Shown here: piece by piece, positions 13,201-26,639 of the stretch
Layout: each line of letters opens with the position of its first letter
How positions within the stretch are numbered: position 1 is the first letter of the stretch
Assembly: GCF_949628215.1 (NCBI RefSeq)
Contig: NC_134277.1
Location: forward strand, 26,549,179-26,613,178
DNA length: 64,000 nucleotides
Origin: Phalacrocorax aristotelis
Lineage: Eukaryota > Chordata > Aves > Suliformes > Phalacrocoracidae
Direction of reading: 5' to 3'
Made by a program: the position numbers and the translations under genes
The notes under the pieces: generated by a model
Seen by the model: the letters and a program-made list of their open reading frames with translations, nothing else
Told to the model about the DNA's origin: nothing
The model's database searches: none

Positions 13201-16200
13201 GCCTTGCTGTCAGTACCCGGAACAAACACTTGAGACAGGACACGCTAACCAGATCCTTCTCCTTATCCTTCTGCTATCATTTTCATGGGGATCCAAGAGA
13301 CCATTCATTCTGGATCTTTTCTCACTGTGGTGAATGAATTCTCACTGTACTTTTATGCCAATGGGTTGTTAACCTAGGACCGCAGAACCTGCAAAAGAAT
13401 TCTCATTCCTTTGGATGGCCAATACCATCTTGAGGTTTTGCTGCTGACTTTCAACAAATCTGAGAAACATGTACTGGCATACCTAGTGACAGGGGCTGCC
13501 TCCTACAGATAAAGCCTGCTGTGGTTTGTGTCAGGGACAGAGCTCCCATCAGCTAACAATCACCTTGCTAAAACATGTCAGCGCTATGTTGTACTGCACT
13601 GTGTTGTTCAAACTGAGAATATCGAGATTACTTTCTTCTTTCTTTTAAAGTTGTGTTGCAGCCCACAGCACACTTCTGTTGCTGGAGACACCTGCAGGGT
13701 GATCCAGTACAACTGTGTTCAACAGTGGGGTCTATTCTGTAAGGTTGTATCTGAGCTACTCATCCAAATTTCACAACGCATCCCAAAGCAATGCATATAA
13801 ATTTCTGTGAATATAGCATTATAGTAGATTCATTCAAAAAATAAAGGATATCCACTAAGCAGGAGTAAGAAAAGGTTTTTTTGGCTTGGTTCTGCTATTA
13901 TTTGTTATATCTTCACTTAGATATAGGCAGAATGTGCACGCAATGTGGTATTTTCACTTTTTTTGGTGCAACTGTGATATTACAGACTTGCAGACTTGTG
14001 GAATCACACGGAACATGAACCATTACCAGTACTGTCTTTGTTTACATCCAACTCTACCACAAAATCTCTTCCTCAAACTTGTAGTTTCATGTGAGCTCTA
14101 AGGCATTTAAAGAATACAGTCCCTGGAGACAACGTTTATCTGGGTATGAGTTATCCTGCTCTGCCAGCTTGGTCCCTAGTAGATCTCTTTTCATTTATAC
14201 CTCTGGATGTTATTGGGGACTTCATCATTTACGGAGTGCTGGAAGTTAACATGGATCCTTCTATGAAGAGCTTAAAATGTACAAGGCACAAATTAGTAAG
14301 TTAATGTGCAGAACAATTACAAAGTGGTTTGGTTGTTACAGAAGGCGGCTCTTAAAGGGATACCAATACTTTGTGACTCACCTAGGCTCAAACCCCTCAG
14401 AGATTTGGAAGTGGCTGGGGCAGCCCAGTGTGATGCACTTTCACTTGGTGGTTCTCAGTTGCTTTTCTGAGCCACAGACTGTTTTCACTGCATGGCGCTG
14501 TCGGCTTTCTTAGTATGGGCATCTCTAAAGTGACAGGTTATCAGATGGACACTTTGCCCTGAGCTCAACACTCAGTATTGTTTACATGAAAAAAAAATCC
14601 AAAATAATTTTTTTCTTTCCTGTCTTTTAACATGATTTAAAGGCTGGAAATGAGGAAGAGCTAGAAGAATATAACAGGTGAATACTGATCTTGAGCAACA
14701 CTCCTTGAATTACCCCCAACAGGCCAGTATCAAAACAAGTCCAATGAAGTTCATGGTAGGAAGTACAAGCCTATAGATGCAGAACTGTTGAAAAGGTAAA
14801 AAGATACCTGGACATCTTCCTATTCAGGCAATAAAGTAAGTGGCATGTCTTTTTCTGAGTTATTACAAGATGATGGAATGCAAGAAGTGCTCTAGATAAC
14901 TAGGGCTTAGATGTAATTTCCTACACTAGGTATAGACTTTTTTCATGCCCAGGGATAAGGCATGCTGAACAGAGAAAGTAGGAAAAGTCCTTTGATGGTG
15001 ATGTTTAAGACTATGAAGAAAATAGCCTGAAGAGAGCTGCACAGGGAATGAAGAGGATGTGAACAAAAAACAAAGCACAGAAAACAGGGAGATTATAATT
15101 GATCAAAAAGGGTACTTGATTTGTGCATCACAGGCACAGGTGGAAGGTTTAGAAGTTAGAACGAGGGGATATGTTTTGTCATGGGAATGAGGACAACAGT
15201 TGCACCTGGAAGAACAGCTCAGACTGGACAACTGAAAGAAAAGGAGAAAAACATATTCTGATGATTTTAGGAGCCTTTGAAAATTTACTATCAGCAGCTT
15301 TAATAAAGCAGACATTGCACTGTTTGATGATTATTAGTCGTCTTCTCCCACCTCCATACTCTGTCATATCTATTCACAGAGACATTTCCTTCTCTTTGGT
15401 GTTGCTCTGAGAACTGAGCTTTAAGCTGACTGTGTCCATGGCTCAGGTCAGGTTCACAGTGAGTCCAGCTTGGGGAACCCTGAGAACTGCTGCTGCAACA
15501 ATTCACACAGGCAGCCTGGCCTCAAGAGCAGGTTTAAAGGCAGGAAAGTGTCAGATTTGCAAGCTATCACTAAATGCAGTAGTTTAAGAATCTTCCCAAC
15601 CAGTCATTGCTTGTCATTGTCAAACACTATGTGTGCAAGGTTTAGTCTTGATTTCCTATGCCCTGAGGTAGGAAGTTTGCACACTCTTACCACAGGGTTG
15701 GCTTGTACAGCTACAAACGTTAATGAATAAACAACTAATGAACATTCCTTTCTTAAAATCCAACTGCAGCAGTTTTGCAACTACCTTCTGCAGTTTGAAT
15801 TCCAGTCTGACTACACACTGCTGAAGGAGATATTTCCTTTTCTTTGTTGGAAATGCCTTTGCATTTTCTGGTCTATCATTGCACAGCTGGGGACAGCAGA
15901 TGGGCTGTGAGTTTCTGTGGAATCCCTGAGAATTCTCAATATTTCAGTCAAGGTGCCTTTCAAGTTTTGTTTTCTTTAGGATTAACATCACATTCGTCTT
16001 TATAAGCCTGCATGTACCTGAGACCATTTAACCTCTATGTTATCCATCTTTTCACTCTGTACTAGAGGACTGTAAAGGTAAGTTGATACACAAAGGAGAC
16101 CTTACCAGAACTGAATGTATCTTTGCTAGTTTTTTTGCTCTGTCTTGGACAATGAACAAGTTTTGTTACAACTTCTAACAACAAGGTAAGACAGTATTTC

Positions 16201-16690
16201 ATTTAATACCCCTATACACCCAAATGACCATTGCTAACATTAGTTGTTGACAAGAAATAAACACATTTTATTGTAATTCTATTTCATTCTTAAGCAAAGA
16301 ATCAGAGTTTATCAGCAGACACAAGATGTTTTGCAAGTATGACTTCTCATATGTTGATTCAAAAATAGTTTTCATCTCTGGTATTCAATCACCTTCAACC
16401 AAGGTACAAGAATTGAATGAGCAATTGCAGCTGAATTTCCATTCCCTATAATACTTACCCATTTTTATCTTGTTCCAATGAAAAAAATGGCTTGGAAAAC
16501 CAAGATTATTTTATTTCCATTTTCAGGTCTTATCAAATCCTTCTGAAAGGCAGCAGGCTTTCAAAATAGCCAATTACATCTCCTATTCCTCCAGTTGGTG
16601 TTTAACTTTGAATATAACACCTTTTCAAAATGAAAATTTACTTCCTCTTTCATGGCACGTGTTCTAATATCAAATTACACCATTACCCAC
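10261..16690. other. AT-rich region, no gene supported
   Basis: Nothing here is supported as a gene. A perfect 10-bp inverted repeat with a 5-base loop lies at 10,603-10,627. A T-run is at about 11,767-11,779. Open frames of 60-90 codons occur on both strands but lack coherent splice sites or recognisable domains. The stretch from about 16,020 may be a very degraded continuation of the L3-like fragment that follows. Confidence 0.45.
10603..10627. repeat. Perfect short inverted repeat (10-bp arms)
   Basis: The left arm tctctgtggt and right arm accacagaga are exact reverse complements around the loop tgggg. Hairpins of this size arise by chance in 64 kb, and no function is assigned. Confidence 0.8.
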
Positions 16691-16699
16691 AGCAGCAAC

Positions 16700-17060
16700 T
16701 GGCATGTCTTACTATTATTTTTTATCACTCTGAAGAGCACCTGTTCATTGCTGCTTTGATTTTATCATTTAACAAATTTTTAATCCAGACAAGCCGTTTG
16801 CCCAATGATCCATGATTATTTGACTTCCTTATTAATGTCTTATCAAAGCTTTTTGAAATCCATGTAAATTACATCTCTCAGGTTGTTTTTATCTACAGAT
16901 TTATAACCTACCCAAATCCTGTCAGGTTATATTATGTTTACTTGTACTTTGCGGTTTCCGTAAGACTGTGAGGAGGCTGAGTAGTCATGTTTTCCCAAAA
17001 ACCTTCTTAGATAATTTTTTTAACATACATACTAATACAATAACAGTAATGCAGCAGTTT
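16700..17060 (-). repeat. Ancient CR1/L3-like LINE fragment, antisense
   Basis: The phrases 'tttttaatccagacaag' and 'cttatcaaagctttttgaa' followed by 'atccatgtaaattac' match the order of conserved blocks in the reverse-transcriptase region of amniote CR1/L3 elements when read in antisense ('...taatccataa...', '...gtcaaaagctttctgaaagtcc...'). All frames are broken. Boundaries are uncertain, and weaker resemblance may extend back to about 16,020 and on to about 17,340. Confidence 0.5.
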
Positions 17061-18003
17061 TTAAGATTCCAGATATGACTTCTATCCTGAAGGGTATACT
17101 GTTTATACTGTTAAAATCTCATCTTTTTCACAACTTAAGAAATTAAGATTTCCCATTCTTACCCACCCCAGTGAGCAATATCACCTAAATTGTTTAGGTT
17201 GCTCCAGAATATCTTCCAGGATGAAATGGACTCAGATTATTAGTCCATGTGCTTTTGCAATAGTACTATTCTAGAATTTTCTCCACTGACATTCATATAA
17301 AGTATTTTACCTGACTTCTTAATTTGATTATTTTATACCCAATGACATGTTCTTGGTCTGTAATTAAGCTAGGATAACACTAGAATGTAAGAATGTAAGC
17401 TATGGTGCTGGAGGACAAACAGATATTTCAGTGGGAGCTTCTCTACTTTCTTGGTTAATACTGGGACAATACTAAGGGAGATATGCTGTATCTTTTGAAT
17501 AAGAGGTAAGTGGATATCTTGACCATTAATCCTATGATATCTTGTAAAAACAGGGTTACAGTATTCTGATTTTTCAGACAAGCTCTGATGGGGACCGCTG
17601 TCCTATACTCTGGTTGTTCTCTGTTTCCATTAGTGCAAAACTGGCCTTTAACACCTTTTAATTATAGATTTTAAGGACTGAAGGGGGCACAGGGATTTCT
17701 TTTAATCTCTGATATATCACAAGACATAGCTTTTTACTCTCATTATCTACATCACTGTATTAAATGTCACTCAGTCTGTGCTGAACGTTATACTTTGTGT
17801 TTGACTATAGTGAATGTTCACTAAAGCTTCTACTGTTTACTTAGATACATCAAGAGATGAAGAATGAATTATTTCTTTTGCCTGTCTTCTAGTGGTTAAC
17901 TATTCCAACGTAAAAAATGTATGCCTTATTTTAAAAATACCTTTTGTCATGGGAAGAAACTATTTTCTCCTTTTAAATTATCAGAATGCCATGAAATAAC
18001 TGA

Positions 18004-18062
18004 AAAAAGTGCATTTCTTTACAAGAAAGTAAAAAAAGAAGTGCATTTACTTACAAGAATTA
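18004..18062. repeat. Imperfect direct duplication (about 30 bp, two copies)
   Basis: The unit 'aaaaaagtgcatttcttt' with 'acaagaaagt' is followed directly by a near copy, 'aaaaaagaagtgcattta' with 'cttacaagaatt'. This is a short local tandem duplication. Confidence 0.7.
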
Positions 18063-19263
18063 CAAAAGCCCATTACTAGGTTTTGCATTTGAACTGCATG
18101 TAGTATTTCATTCTTGAGGACTCCTGAATGCTTTGCAAACCTGCTGCAAACAGGTATTGCTACACCCACCAGGGAAAGCCAGCCACCTGTAGGCAACAAT
18201 TACACTACATTAAAGTTTCAGCATGGGAAGTAGAGAAGAATGAAATACTTAATTGATGTGATGGGGAGATCTAGACAGGCAGAATACAACAATATGAGGC
18301 TACAAGTCATGGAGTCTTTAAGCAAACAGGCTGTCCTAAAGCTTTCTACCTGCATTCATGAAGTGAAGATTTTGCTCATCTATGCTACCCAACACTTCCC
18401 AGCTTTCTTTTTTTTGCTCCATTTCCTTTCAAGACTGTCTGACCAAGATCAACCAGCTAGATAAATCCCAACACTGCACAGCAGATGATCTATTTTCAAA
18501 AAAATCAGTAAAATGTCACTTACAGGAAAAACAGCACATGACAATTCTGAAATTTTCAGTTATGATTCAGTTTGTTCACCAGCAGGCTACTGAGTACACT
18601 GTACAAATCTGCAATAAGTTAGGGTAGGAAAAACTATGATGAACCTATTTTTAAATTTTCTACAAATTAACTGATTCATAAAAAATTTAAAATATTTGTC
18701 AATGTTTTCTGAATTTTGCTGGTTTTGGACGAGGGTCAAAATGAAAGGGAAAAAGAAAAGAAAGAAAGAAATAACTATAACTTCTAGATTGAGGCATCTA
18801 CCATTGACTCAGATAAATACCCAGATGCCATCAGGTGCATCTGTAATTTATTGCAGATAAATTCGCTAACAAACAAGAAGCTATCTGCCTTCTTCCAAGA
18901 ACCGTGACATAAAGATAATATTCTGTTTGCTGCATAAACAGCAATGAAATATTATTAAACCGGACTGTCAAAGAACTTTTGCAAGGTTGCTTTATGGCAC
19001 TCAACAGTAACTTAATCCTTTGTGAATTTCCTAGCTAATGTCAATTGAACTAGATACAGGATGAATTGGACTCATTCAATAAAATGGTTGAAAAAGTGGG
19101 ACTCACCTTATCAGATACCTTTACAATTGCATGCCACAGTATTTTTCTTTCCTTTCTTTCCTTCATTTTTCTCTTTCTTTCCTCCCTTCCCTGATTTTTT
19201 ATTAAAATAGAGGCCTGAAAACTGTAAAAACTCATCTCTAAGAAACAACAACACAAAACACCT

Positions 19264-19277
19264 CCCCCCCCCCCCCC
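19264..19277. repeat. Poly-C run (C14)
   Basis: Fourteen consecutive C bases follow a CT-rich tract and precede A/C-rich simple sequence. Homopolymer length may be unstable or affected by assembly error. Confidence 0.9.
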
Positions 19278-22200
19278 AAAACAGACACACAAAAAGAATA
19301 CAGGACCTAGAAAAAAAGACAGGATCTACAGAAGATTTTGAATAATCTAGGGAAATTAATTGTAATTTTTAATAGATTAAAAATTTACTTGGAAATTCTT
19401 CAATGAATGAATTAGCTAAGTGCATGAGTCTTAAAATTTGGCTTCTAAATTTGTCTGGAAAAGCTGATGCAATGTGTGGTATGGTTACAGTAATGCAGAG
19501 CTAACATCTGAATTCCACAGTTACTCTCTCAGCTTTCTGGTGGGGAAGTTAATTAACAAATATCCTGGCCTATTTGATTTACTTTCAAGCATCTGAACAT
19601 TTGAAGAACTTCCTGCTATTCACCCAAAGCTCCTTCTAATAAGAGACCTTTAAAAAAAATCCAAACCATGATATACTCAGAAAAATCAACATATGTTTCT
19701 AAAAGCAATCTTACTCATATATTTTATAGATTCATATCAAAGTGTGCATTGTGACCTGGAGCATGAGAAATGTCAGGCTTCATAGCCTTAAAGCAAACTT
19801 AATGGAAAACTGCCCCTAAGAGGTACCTATGTTCCAAAATGTAGGTTTAAATATGGATATAATTATTTGTGACCAATCACAGAAACTTTGTGAAAGTGAA
19901 TGGAATTGTTAAAATATTTTTTTTAGGTTATTAAACAAGTACATGGGTATAGATTTCAAACACAGTATATTATATTCCAGTTTACCTTTGAGGGGGATGC
20001 CACACACTAATTCGAAATAATACAGGAGCTTGGTAAAGATATAAGTGACCTGATTTAACAATTGCAATCCAGATGTCCACAGAGCATTGCTCCTACCAAG
20101 CTCTCAGAAGAAAGAGAACTTTCATAGGATTTCCCTGCTGAAAAATTTGGCTGAAGTCAAAAGAATACTGCCTGTCATGCCAACAGCTTGGGAAATTAAC
20201 TCAGTTATAAGCAATCAACAATCCCATTTTTTGGCTTTCTTCAAATGAGTGTCTGAATGCTATAATCCAAATGATGAGTCTCTTCTTTAATCATGATGCT
20301 CTTGTAAAAAATAAATAATAATAAATGACCTAACTGGGGATTAAATGAAGGTCTTTTGGCTACTATTCTTTTGGTATTCTGTCAACTAAACTATTAAAGC
20401 GTCTGTCTGACCTAATGTTTGTTTTGTTGATATCATTCTCCAAGCCTATAACTTCAGATGCATTCTGCAAGAGACAGCATGATGCCTCAGCATAGCCTGC
20501 TTGGGTAAATAAAAAAACCCAAACAACAACATACACCATTTTAAGAGAGTTTAGGCCTCCCCTCCTACCTCATTTATCAAGTGCAATTATTCTGTAATAC
20601 AGGAATGCTAGGTAGAGTTTCTCAACAGTGTCCACAGTTGAAAGTTAATTTGGATGGAAGTAGGATGTGAATGAAGGGCAAAATAATTTTTCCTCATATT
20701 CTTGCCATTTGGACAGGAGTAAGTTTAAGTAGAACAATTCGTTGTATGCCCAGAATTAAACTAATGATTGAACACAATGAAATTAAGAAAATATTTTACT
20801 TTATGTACGGGGTAGATAAAGAGTATTCATGTGGGATGTGTAGCAGTTTCACTGATTAGCAATGTCTTCCTATCCATGACATCTTAGTTACAGGCCATCA
20901 CGAAGGTCGTCACAGAATCATTGAGGCATAGCAGAGCTTTATGTAGACAAACCCTGAGCAAACAAACAGTGAAGCCTTCTTCAAAAACCTCTTTTGAATG
21001 GGCCCCATGTGAAGACCTGGGCTAGAAGGAAGGAACCAAAACTATCAGTCAGCTGCTGATTTCCATCCCCTTAAATAATGGCCACCATGCCACATGCAAT
21101 TCATGGTGCCTGTAAAATTGGGACTTGCCCTGCACACCATAAGTTAGGAGTTGAGTTTACCATTATACTGCACCTTGGTGCAAGCAAGTTCAGCCATGGC
21201 CTTTTCATGGGACATTAGAGGTGCAACGACCTACTGTGGCAGAAAAGAAAGGAGCTCAGGCTTCTTTAGCTGTGCCTGGCACGACCACTTACAATGCAAG
21301 CAATCTGAGAGGCAAACATCAGCATCTCATATGTGCTGAACTCCATTATACTGTCATCTACTGGTATCAGAGGATCTCAAATACAAATTGGAATCAGACT
21401 CACTATTTCTTTTGCACCCTGCAGCAGAACTGGTCCTAGCTCCTATTTAGATCTTATTTGTCCTACTCCTTTTCTGCTACTTTTTGCCTTCTGTCTCAGA
21501 GAAGTCTGGATTACTCAGCCAGGACAAATCTAATCTTGTGACACTTTGCTGTGATTAGTTTGGCAAGCTACGAACCATTCCCGAGCAGTGCAATTTTGGT
21601 TAATAAAACCCTCTCTGTTTTCCACAGACTAGCCAAAGGAAAGTAAGAGCCAGCCAGCCTGTAGAGCCAGCAGAGGAAAGCTGGTGTCCAAGAATGGCTA
21701 AGGGCTTTGTGTGCCATGTGCTATACCTGCAGTCTTCCAGCAACTGAACTGTAGCATCATGGTAACAAGTTATTTTTATTTACCTACAGCTGTTTTCTTT
21801 GCTTGACCTGCATATATGCCTTCACTTGAAAAACAGAGATGGAAGACTCTCACCTATAGTTTCTGATAAAATGCTAATATATTTTATTGAGGTAAAAAAA
21901 AAAATCTATTTGTACTACTAGGACACATTCATCTGGGGTTATCCCTCACAGAGGAATTTATAAAAATGCTGGTAGGAGGAAGAGGACAGCAATATGTGGA
22001 ATAAATCAATGTCAAGTCAAAAACCTGCTTTTTAAACATGTCCCTATGCATAGGGCTATATAAAGCAGCCCTTTTCCTCTGGTCTCTTCCCCTTAAGGTT
22101 TAAGTCATTTCCTCAAGGATTGTTAGGAAGATGCTTCCTTCCCTTTACAGCCTAACCATCTATTAAGAGTAGCCTTGTTCTGGGAGAGTGTTGCTACCAA

Positions 22201-25200
22201 TTTACACAGTCAGCATCTTACACCCCTTCCTGACCTACCTAGACCTAGTTCTCTTCCACAGACCTAAGAGCAGTCCCACAAGAAAACAATCTCCCCCTGT
22301 AGAAGGGTCAGCACTAGGCTTCTGCAGAGCAGTAGACAGAAAAATCAATACAAGATAACAGTGTTATCTTTCACAGTATTCAACAATTTCCTGCTAAACA
22401 GGAACATAGAGCCTTAGAGAAACAGCTTTCTGAACAAAGTATAAGACACATATTTGCTAGACAACTTCAAGAGCGAGAGCCATTAACCAGGGTCAAATTC
22501 ACACTACCCACCAAATAGTTGTAAGATCTTCCAAATTTCAGAGACCCCTAGGCCCAACCATCAGGAACCCACTTCCATCCCTTCAAAACTGAATTAAGCT
22601 CACCAAAAAAATATCCTTCCCTTCTAGTGTGACTCCCTACCCTCTAAGGCAAAGCCTTTTTATAGCAGCAGCTGCAATTGCATACAGCTGGTCAGCTTCC
22701 TGCCCCTCCTAGGGGCTGCTGTTAACTCCTTCTCTGTCTCTCAGTGTGTGTGGACTGTATGCAGCTCTTCAGCACTACTTGCTCTTGATGGTTATCTGAG
22801 CCTTCACAAACTCTCATTGCATGACCACTTCATTACCTCCTAGTTAAAGACTACAACTGTATCCCCTCTTAATGTAACTTGCTTGATTAAACAAGCAAAT
22901 TTCCTCATTGAATTCACCCGTTGCTTTTTAAAGACCGAACTGAGGGAAAAAAGGCATTAATGATGGAGGTTTGGACTATGTAATGGTGCTTTCCAGAAAG
23001 GCACTGGCACCTGGTTGCAATGTGTGGATACCTCCCAGGGTGCTTCTGTGAGGCTGGGACTCCAGAGGCACCCGGCAGGGTCAGCTCAGTTCAGTCAAAT
23101 CACTGACATGCATATGCACGCTTATGTATACATCTGGAACATTATTCTTCAATATATCATTCAAGGAACAGAATATCTTCAAATGTGTTATTAGGGGTCA
23201 TTAAAACCCAAGCTGTGGAAAGACTGACAATTTCAAAAGAAGCTGTTTATACACTGGTTAAAATACATATCTGAAAAATGTCTTAACTCGTAAAAAAAAA
23301 ATGTACCCCCCTATTTTTTCATGCTCTGATTCTGCTTAAATTTCCAAAACTACCAGTTCACTTTTGGACAAAAATTACTGGGCATTTCCATTTGTTTTCA
23401 GAGGCATAACTAACTGAAAAAAAGGGGAGGAGGTAAGGAAGTTGTTTTTAAACTATAAAGCTATCAGTAAGAAAACAGCCAACAACTGTCGTATCCTCAC
23501 TCTTGTACCTCTGATCCCGATACTGCAAACAGTCGCACATCTGATAACTCCTATGAATGTGAATAGTGCGAACTCTCCCACACAGTGCCCTTTGTGCATG
23601 TGCAATTCCAGGAAGCCTGACCTAATTTGTCACACTAATATCTCCAGAAATCTGGCCCTGAGTGTCTGCAAAATGGGTGACTATGTTAAAATATATAACT
23701 TATATTTATAAAAAGGTGTTGTTTGAAGACACAAGTTCTTAAAAGGATCTATTAAATTTTCACAATTACAGAATAAAGCTAAATTTGAATTTGTTATTAG
23801 GCACTGAAATCTCTATTTTATTGCACCTAAAAGGAAAAAAAAGGGCTAAAAATAACACTTAATTATCTGCTGGTTATTTCCAAACATACAAAGTGCTGAG
23901 GTTTTGTCCTTGTTAAGAAGATTATCTTCGCTTTTTCCTCTGGAATGCATGTAAAACAGCTCTTGCCTTGCTGCAAGCTTTAGGAAAAAAGTTCACTGGT
24001 AAATTACCTGTTGTCTGGGGACTTACATTTTGCAGTAAGCTGCTGAAATTGCATTTTAATAAGGAGCCTTGACCTGTGCTGTGTATTTCCCTTCAAGGCT
24101 CTACAAGCCATTTTTCTTACGGAGGTCCTGACCTGAGAAGCTCAACCTGGATAACCACAGCCAGAGGGGGATAAAATGCAACACCTAGGAGACTTCAGTA
24201 AACAGTAAAACCATTCCAACTTAATCTGTGCTAAAATGCTTGGAATGTGAGAGCCACCGATGATGCCCCTTGTCTGTGTGTCTCACTGAATCCTTTCTTT
24301 TCTCAGAGGAAAGCAGAGCCTGGGAACTAGGCCAAATGCCTGCCACTTACCTTAAATTGATTAGCCACTTTAAGATTAAAAACAGTGAAAACTGCAACAC
24401 CACGAAAACAAGGCTTCCTTCACATTAAATGCAAAATGCAACATTGGGCTTGCTGTGATCTTTTTTCCATTTTACTCAGTGTATACTTTTTTCCATTTCT
24501 GCTTAAAGGTAGAAGCCAATAGTTACAGCGTCTTGGCCAAGTATTCATTAAGGTTTATAAAAAAGAAATTTATGGTTATTTAGGAGTTGGCACAAAAGCA
24601 CGTTGTTGCTGGAGAAGAAATATAGTTTTGAAACAGTCTGAAACATTGGACGTCTTATTTCAAGTAAAAGCTATAGTCTATCTCTGCCTGTTGTATTTAG
24701 AGAAGTATTGAAGTATATGCTTGGGATAATCAGTAGGTAAATGTCTCAGTGGTTTTATGTACTGTAAATACATAGACAATTCAAGAATGTGCTTTGCAAG
24801 AATTATTTCATTGTTGCAATAAAGATAAGTGTAGATATAAAATAATGGAACAAAGTAATCATTCATTGAAGCAGGTGCCTCTACATGAAATGAGGAGGTT
24901 TTGTGTGTCTGTCTTTTCTGGAAGAACTGATTAACAGTACAGTACCATAGGCCTATTTTACAGGAAAAATATCAGGCTGGATCCACATTCAAATATGGAT
25001 GTACCCAGACCACAGTGTTGGCAAAATCTTCCAGTACTTTGGCTTTAGATACAGTATCACTTCCTCAACTTAAACACATCAATCAAAGATGACAATTTAA
25101 GTTGAAATTTCTCTATCTATATTTGGACTTTTCTTCATATGGAGGTAGTAAGAAATACTTTCTCTCTAACACATGTTGGCAGAAGTGCCAATATGAAACC

Positions 25201-26639
25201 TGGTGTCCTGTAATTTCAGCTGTTCTCAGTGCTGCGTGGCTTAATTAAATTATTTGAACTGTTTCTCTCCGGTATTTCTTGACACAGTCATAAAAATCAC
25301 CATCAGGTGACATAATGGTTATTCATGTAACATCACAACACTGTTGCTGTGCTTCTGCAGTCAGTCCTGTGGGAGCGACAGCGAGCTCGTGCTGGGTGGA
25401 CTGTGGTGTCCATGCAAGCTCCCTGGGGACCACCCTGAGCGTTCACTCGGGGGCCCAGGATGAAGGCGAGGGGGAATGTGCTCCTGCTCTGCTGCTGCTG
25501 TGTGCCTGCCAGCAGCTGGATTTTCTCCCTTCTCTCTTAGGAGAGTCATTTGCTTGTTTTTAATCCTTTTCTTCTAATTTTAAGGTCAGATCAAGCAGAA
25601 AAGACACATGACTTTCTGGGCGTGCATGTCTTAGAAGCTGTAAGATGCTGGCCCTCCAATGGGTTGGCTTAATTAGGGGGAGGTCAGCCAGTGAAAGAAG
25701 GCCAAAAGTAAAACAGAATAATATACTCCCCTGGAGGCAGATTAGATTGGTTAAAAGAAGAAAAGCTCATGTTAGATTTACAAAACCTAATGCTCAACAG
25801 TGTCTGATTTTAGATTTGTCTCTATTATTTCAGCATCTGCAGCAACATCCGGAGTCACTGAGCAGTATGGCCACAACGCAGGAAGACAGGCAGTTCTGAT
25901 CTATGGCCTGGAGATCTGTACTGATAACTGCACAGCTATTTAGGAGCAGGAAGAGCAGAGACATCTCTCCTCTGAACCGTGAGGAATTATGTTGGTGCCT
26001 TCTTGTTTCTCAGAATTAGCCCTGCTACATGAAAGAAGCAGAAAGCAATAGAAAGCAACCATTGCTCCAAAGAATTTATAAGACAAAATTATAATGGAAG
26101 CATCAATTTCCTTTTTGAAAATGCAGCCATTAACTTTGGAGACCTTTTTTTGTCTTCCACCAAGATAATATATAAGCCCAGTTGTGGATTTATTAGCTGC
26201 ATAGAATGTGACTTGTGAGAGAGTGTCACCTAAAAGACATAAGGCAACAAAGAATATATACCTCAGCTCTGGTGTGTGGAGAACCCTCAGAAAAAGCATA
26301 AGGGCATTGGGTTAATCAATGGTCTCACTAAGCCAATGGCCAAAGGTAAATGACTGTAGAAAATGATAAAACAATGGGTGAATATGGGGAGATAGTGTTC
26401 ATAGGAGTATTGTTTTTCGAAATCTGTGCTTTGGGGAATTCCTGAGCCACATGATGTCTTTTTATCACAATCTTTCTGTAAATGCTTTTAGAAGCCATTT
26501 AGATTTGGTACTTATGGCATCTTGGACAACGAGCTGTATGATGAAATTGCATGCTTTATATTCCTCTTGTTTGCTTAAAATCTGCCATCTGAGAATTTTA
26601 TCTGGTGATTCCTTATTCTGAGATAGGTGTAAATGAGTA

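Larger units (their letters stand above)
17061..26600. other. AT-rich region, no gene supported
   Basis: No gene is supported. It contains a short imperfect direct duplication (18,004-18,062), a CT-rich microsatellite (19,141-19,200), a C14 run (19,264-19,277) and a locally GC- and CpG-richer patch at about 25,360-25,960. Within that patch an ATG at 25,460 opens a 26-codon frame with a hydrophobic, cysteine-rich core like a signal peptide, and a minus-strand 119-codon frame with hydrophobic stretches lies at 25,940-26,299. Neither has further support. Confidence 0.4.

Noticed and set aside
17409..17510. Plus-strand block between gatatttcag and AAGAG|GTAAGTGG
   Set aside because: All three frames contain stops.
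24353..24393. Minus-strand block with acceptor gtgttgcag and donor AAG|GTAAGTGG
   Set aside because: It is only about 41 bases, two frames are open, and no phase-compatible neighbour was found.
25940..26299. Minus-strand ORF of 119 codons with hydrophobic stretches
   Set aside because: It starts with ATG but has no domain, no splice context and an AT-rich hydrophobic bias expected by chance.
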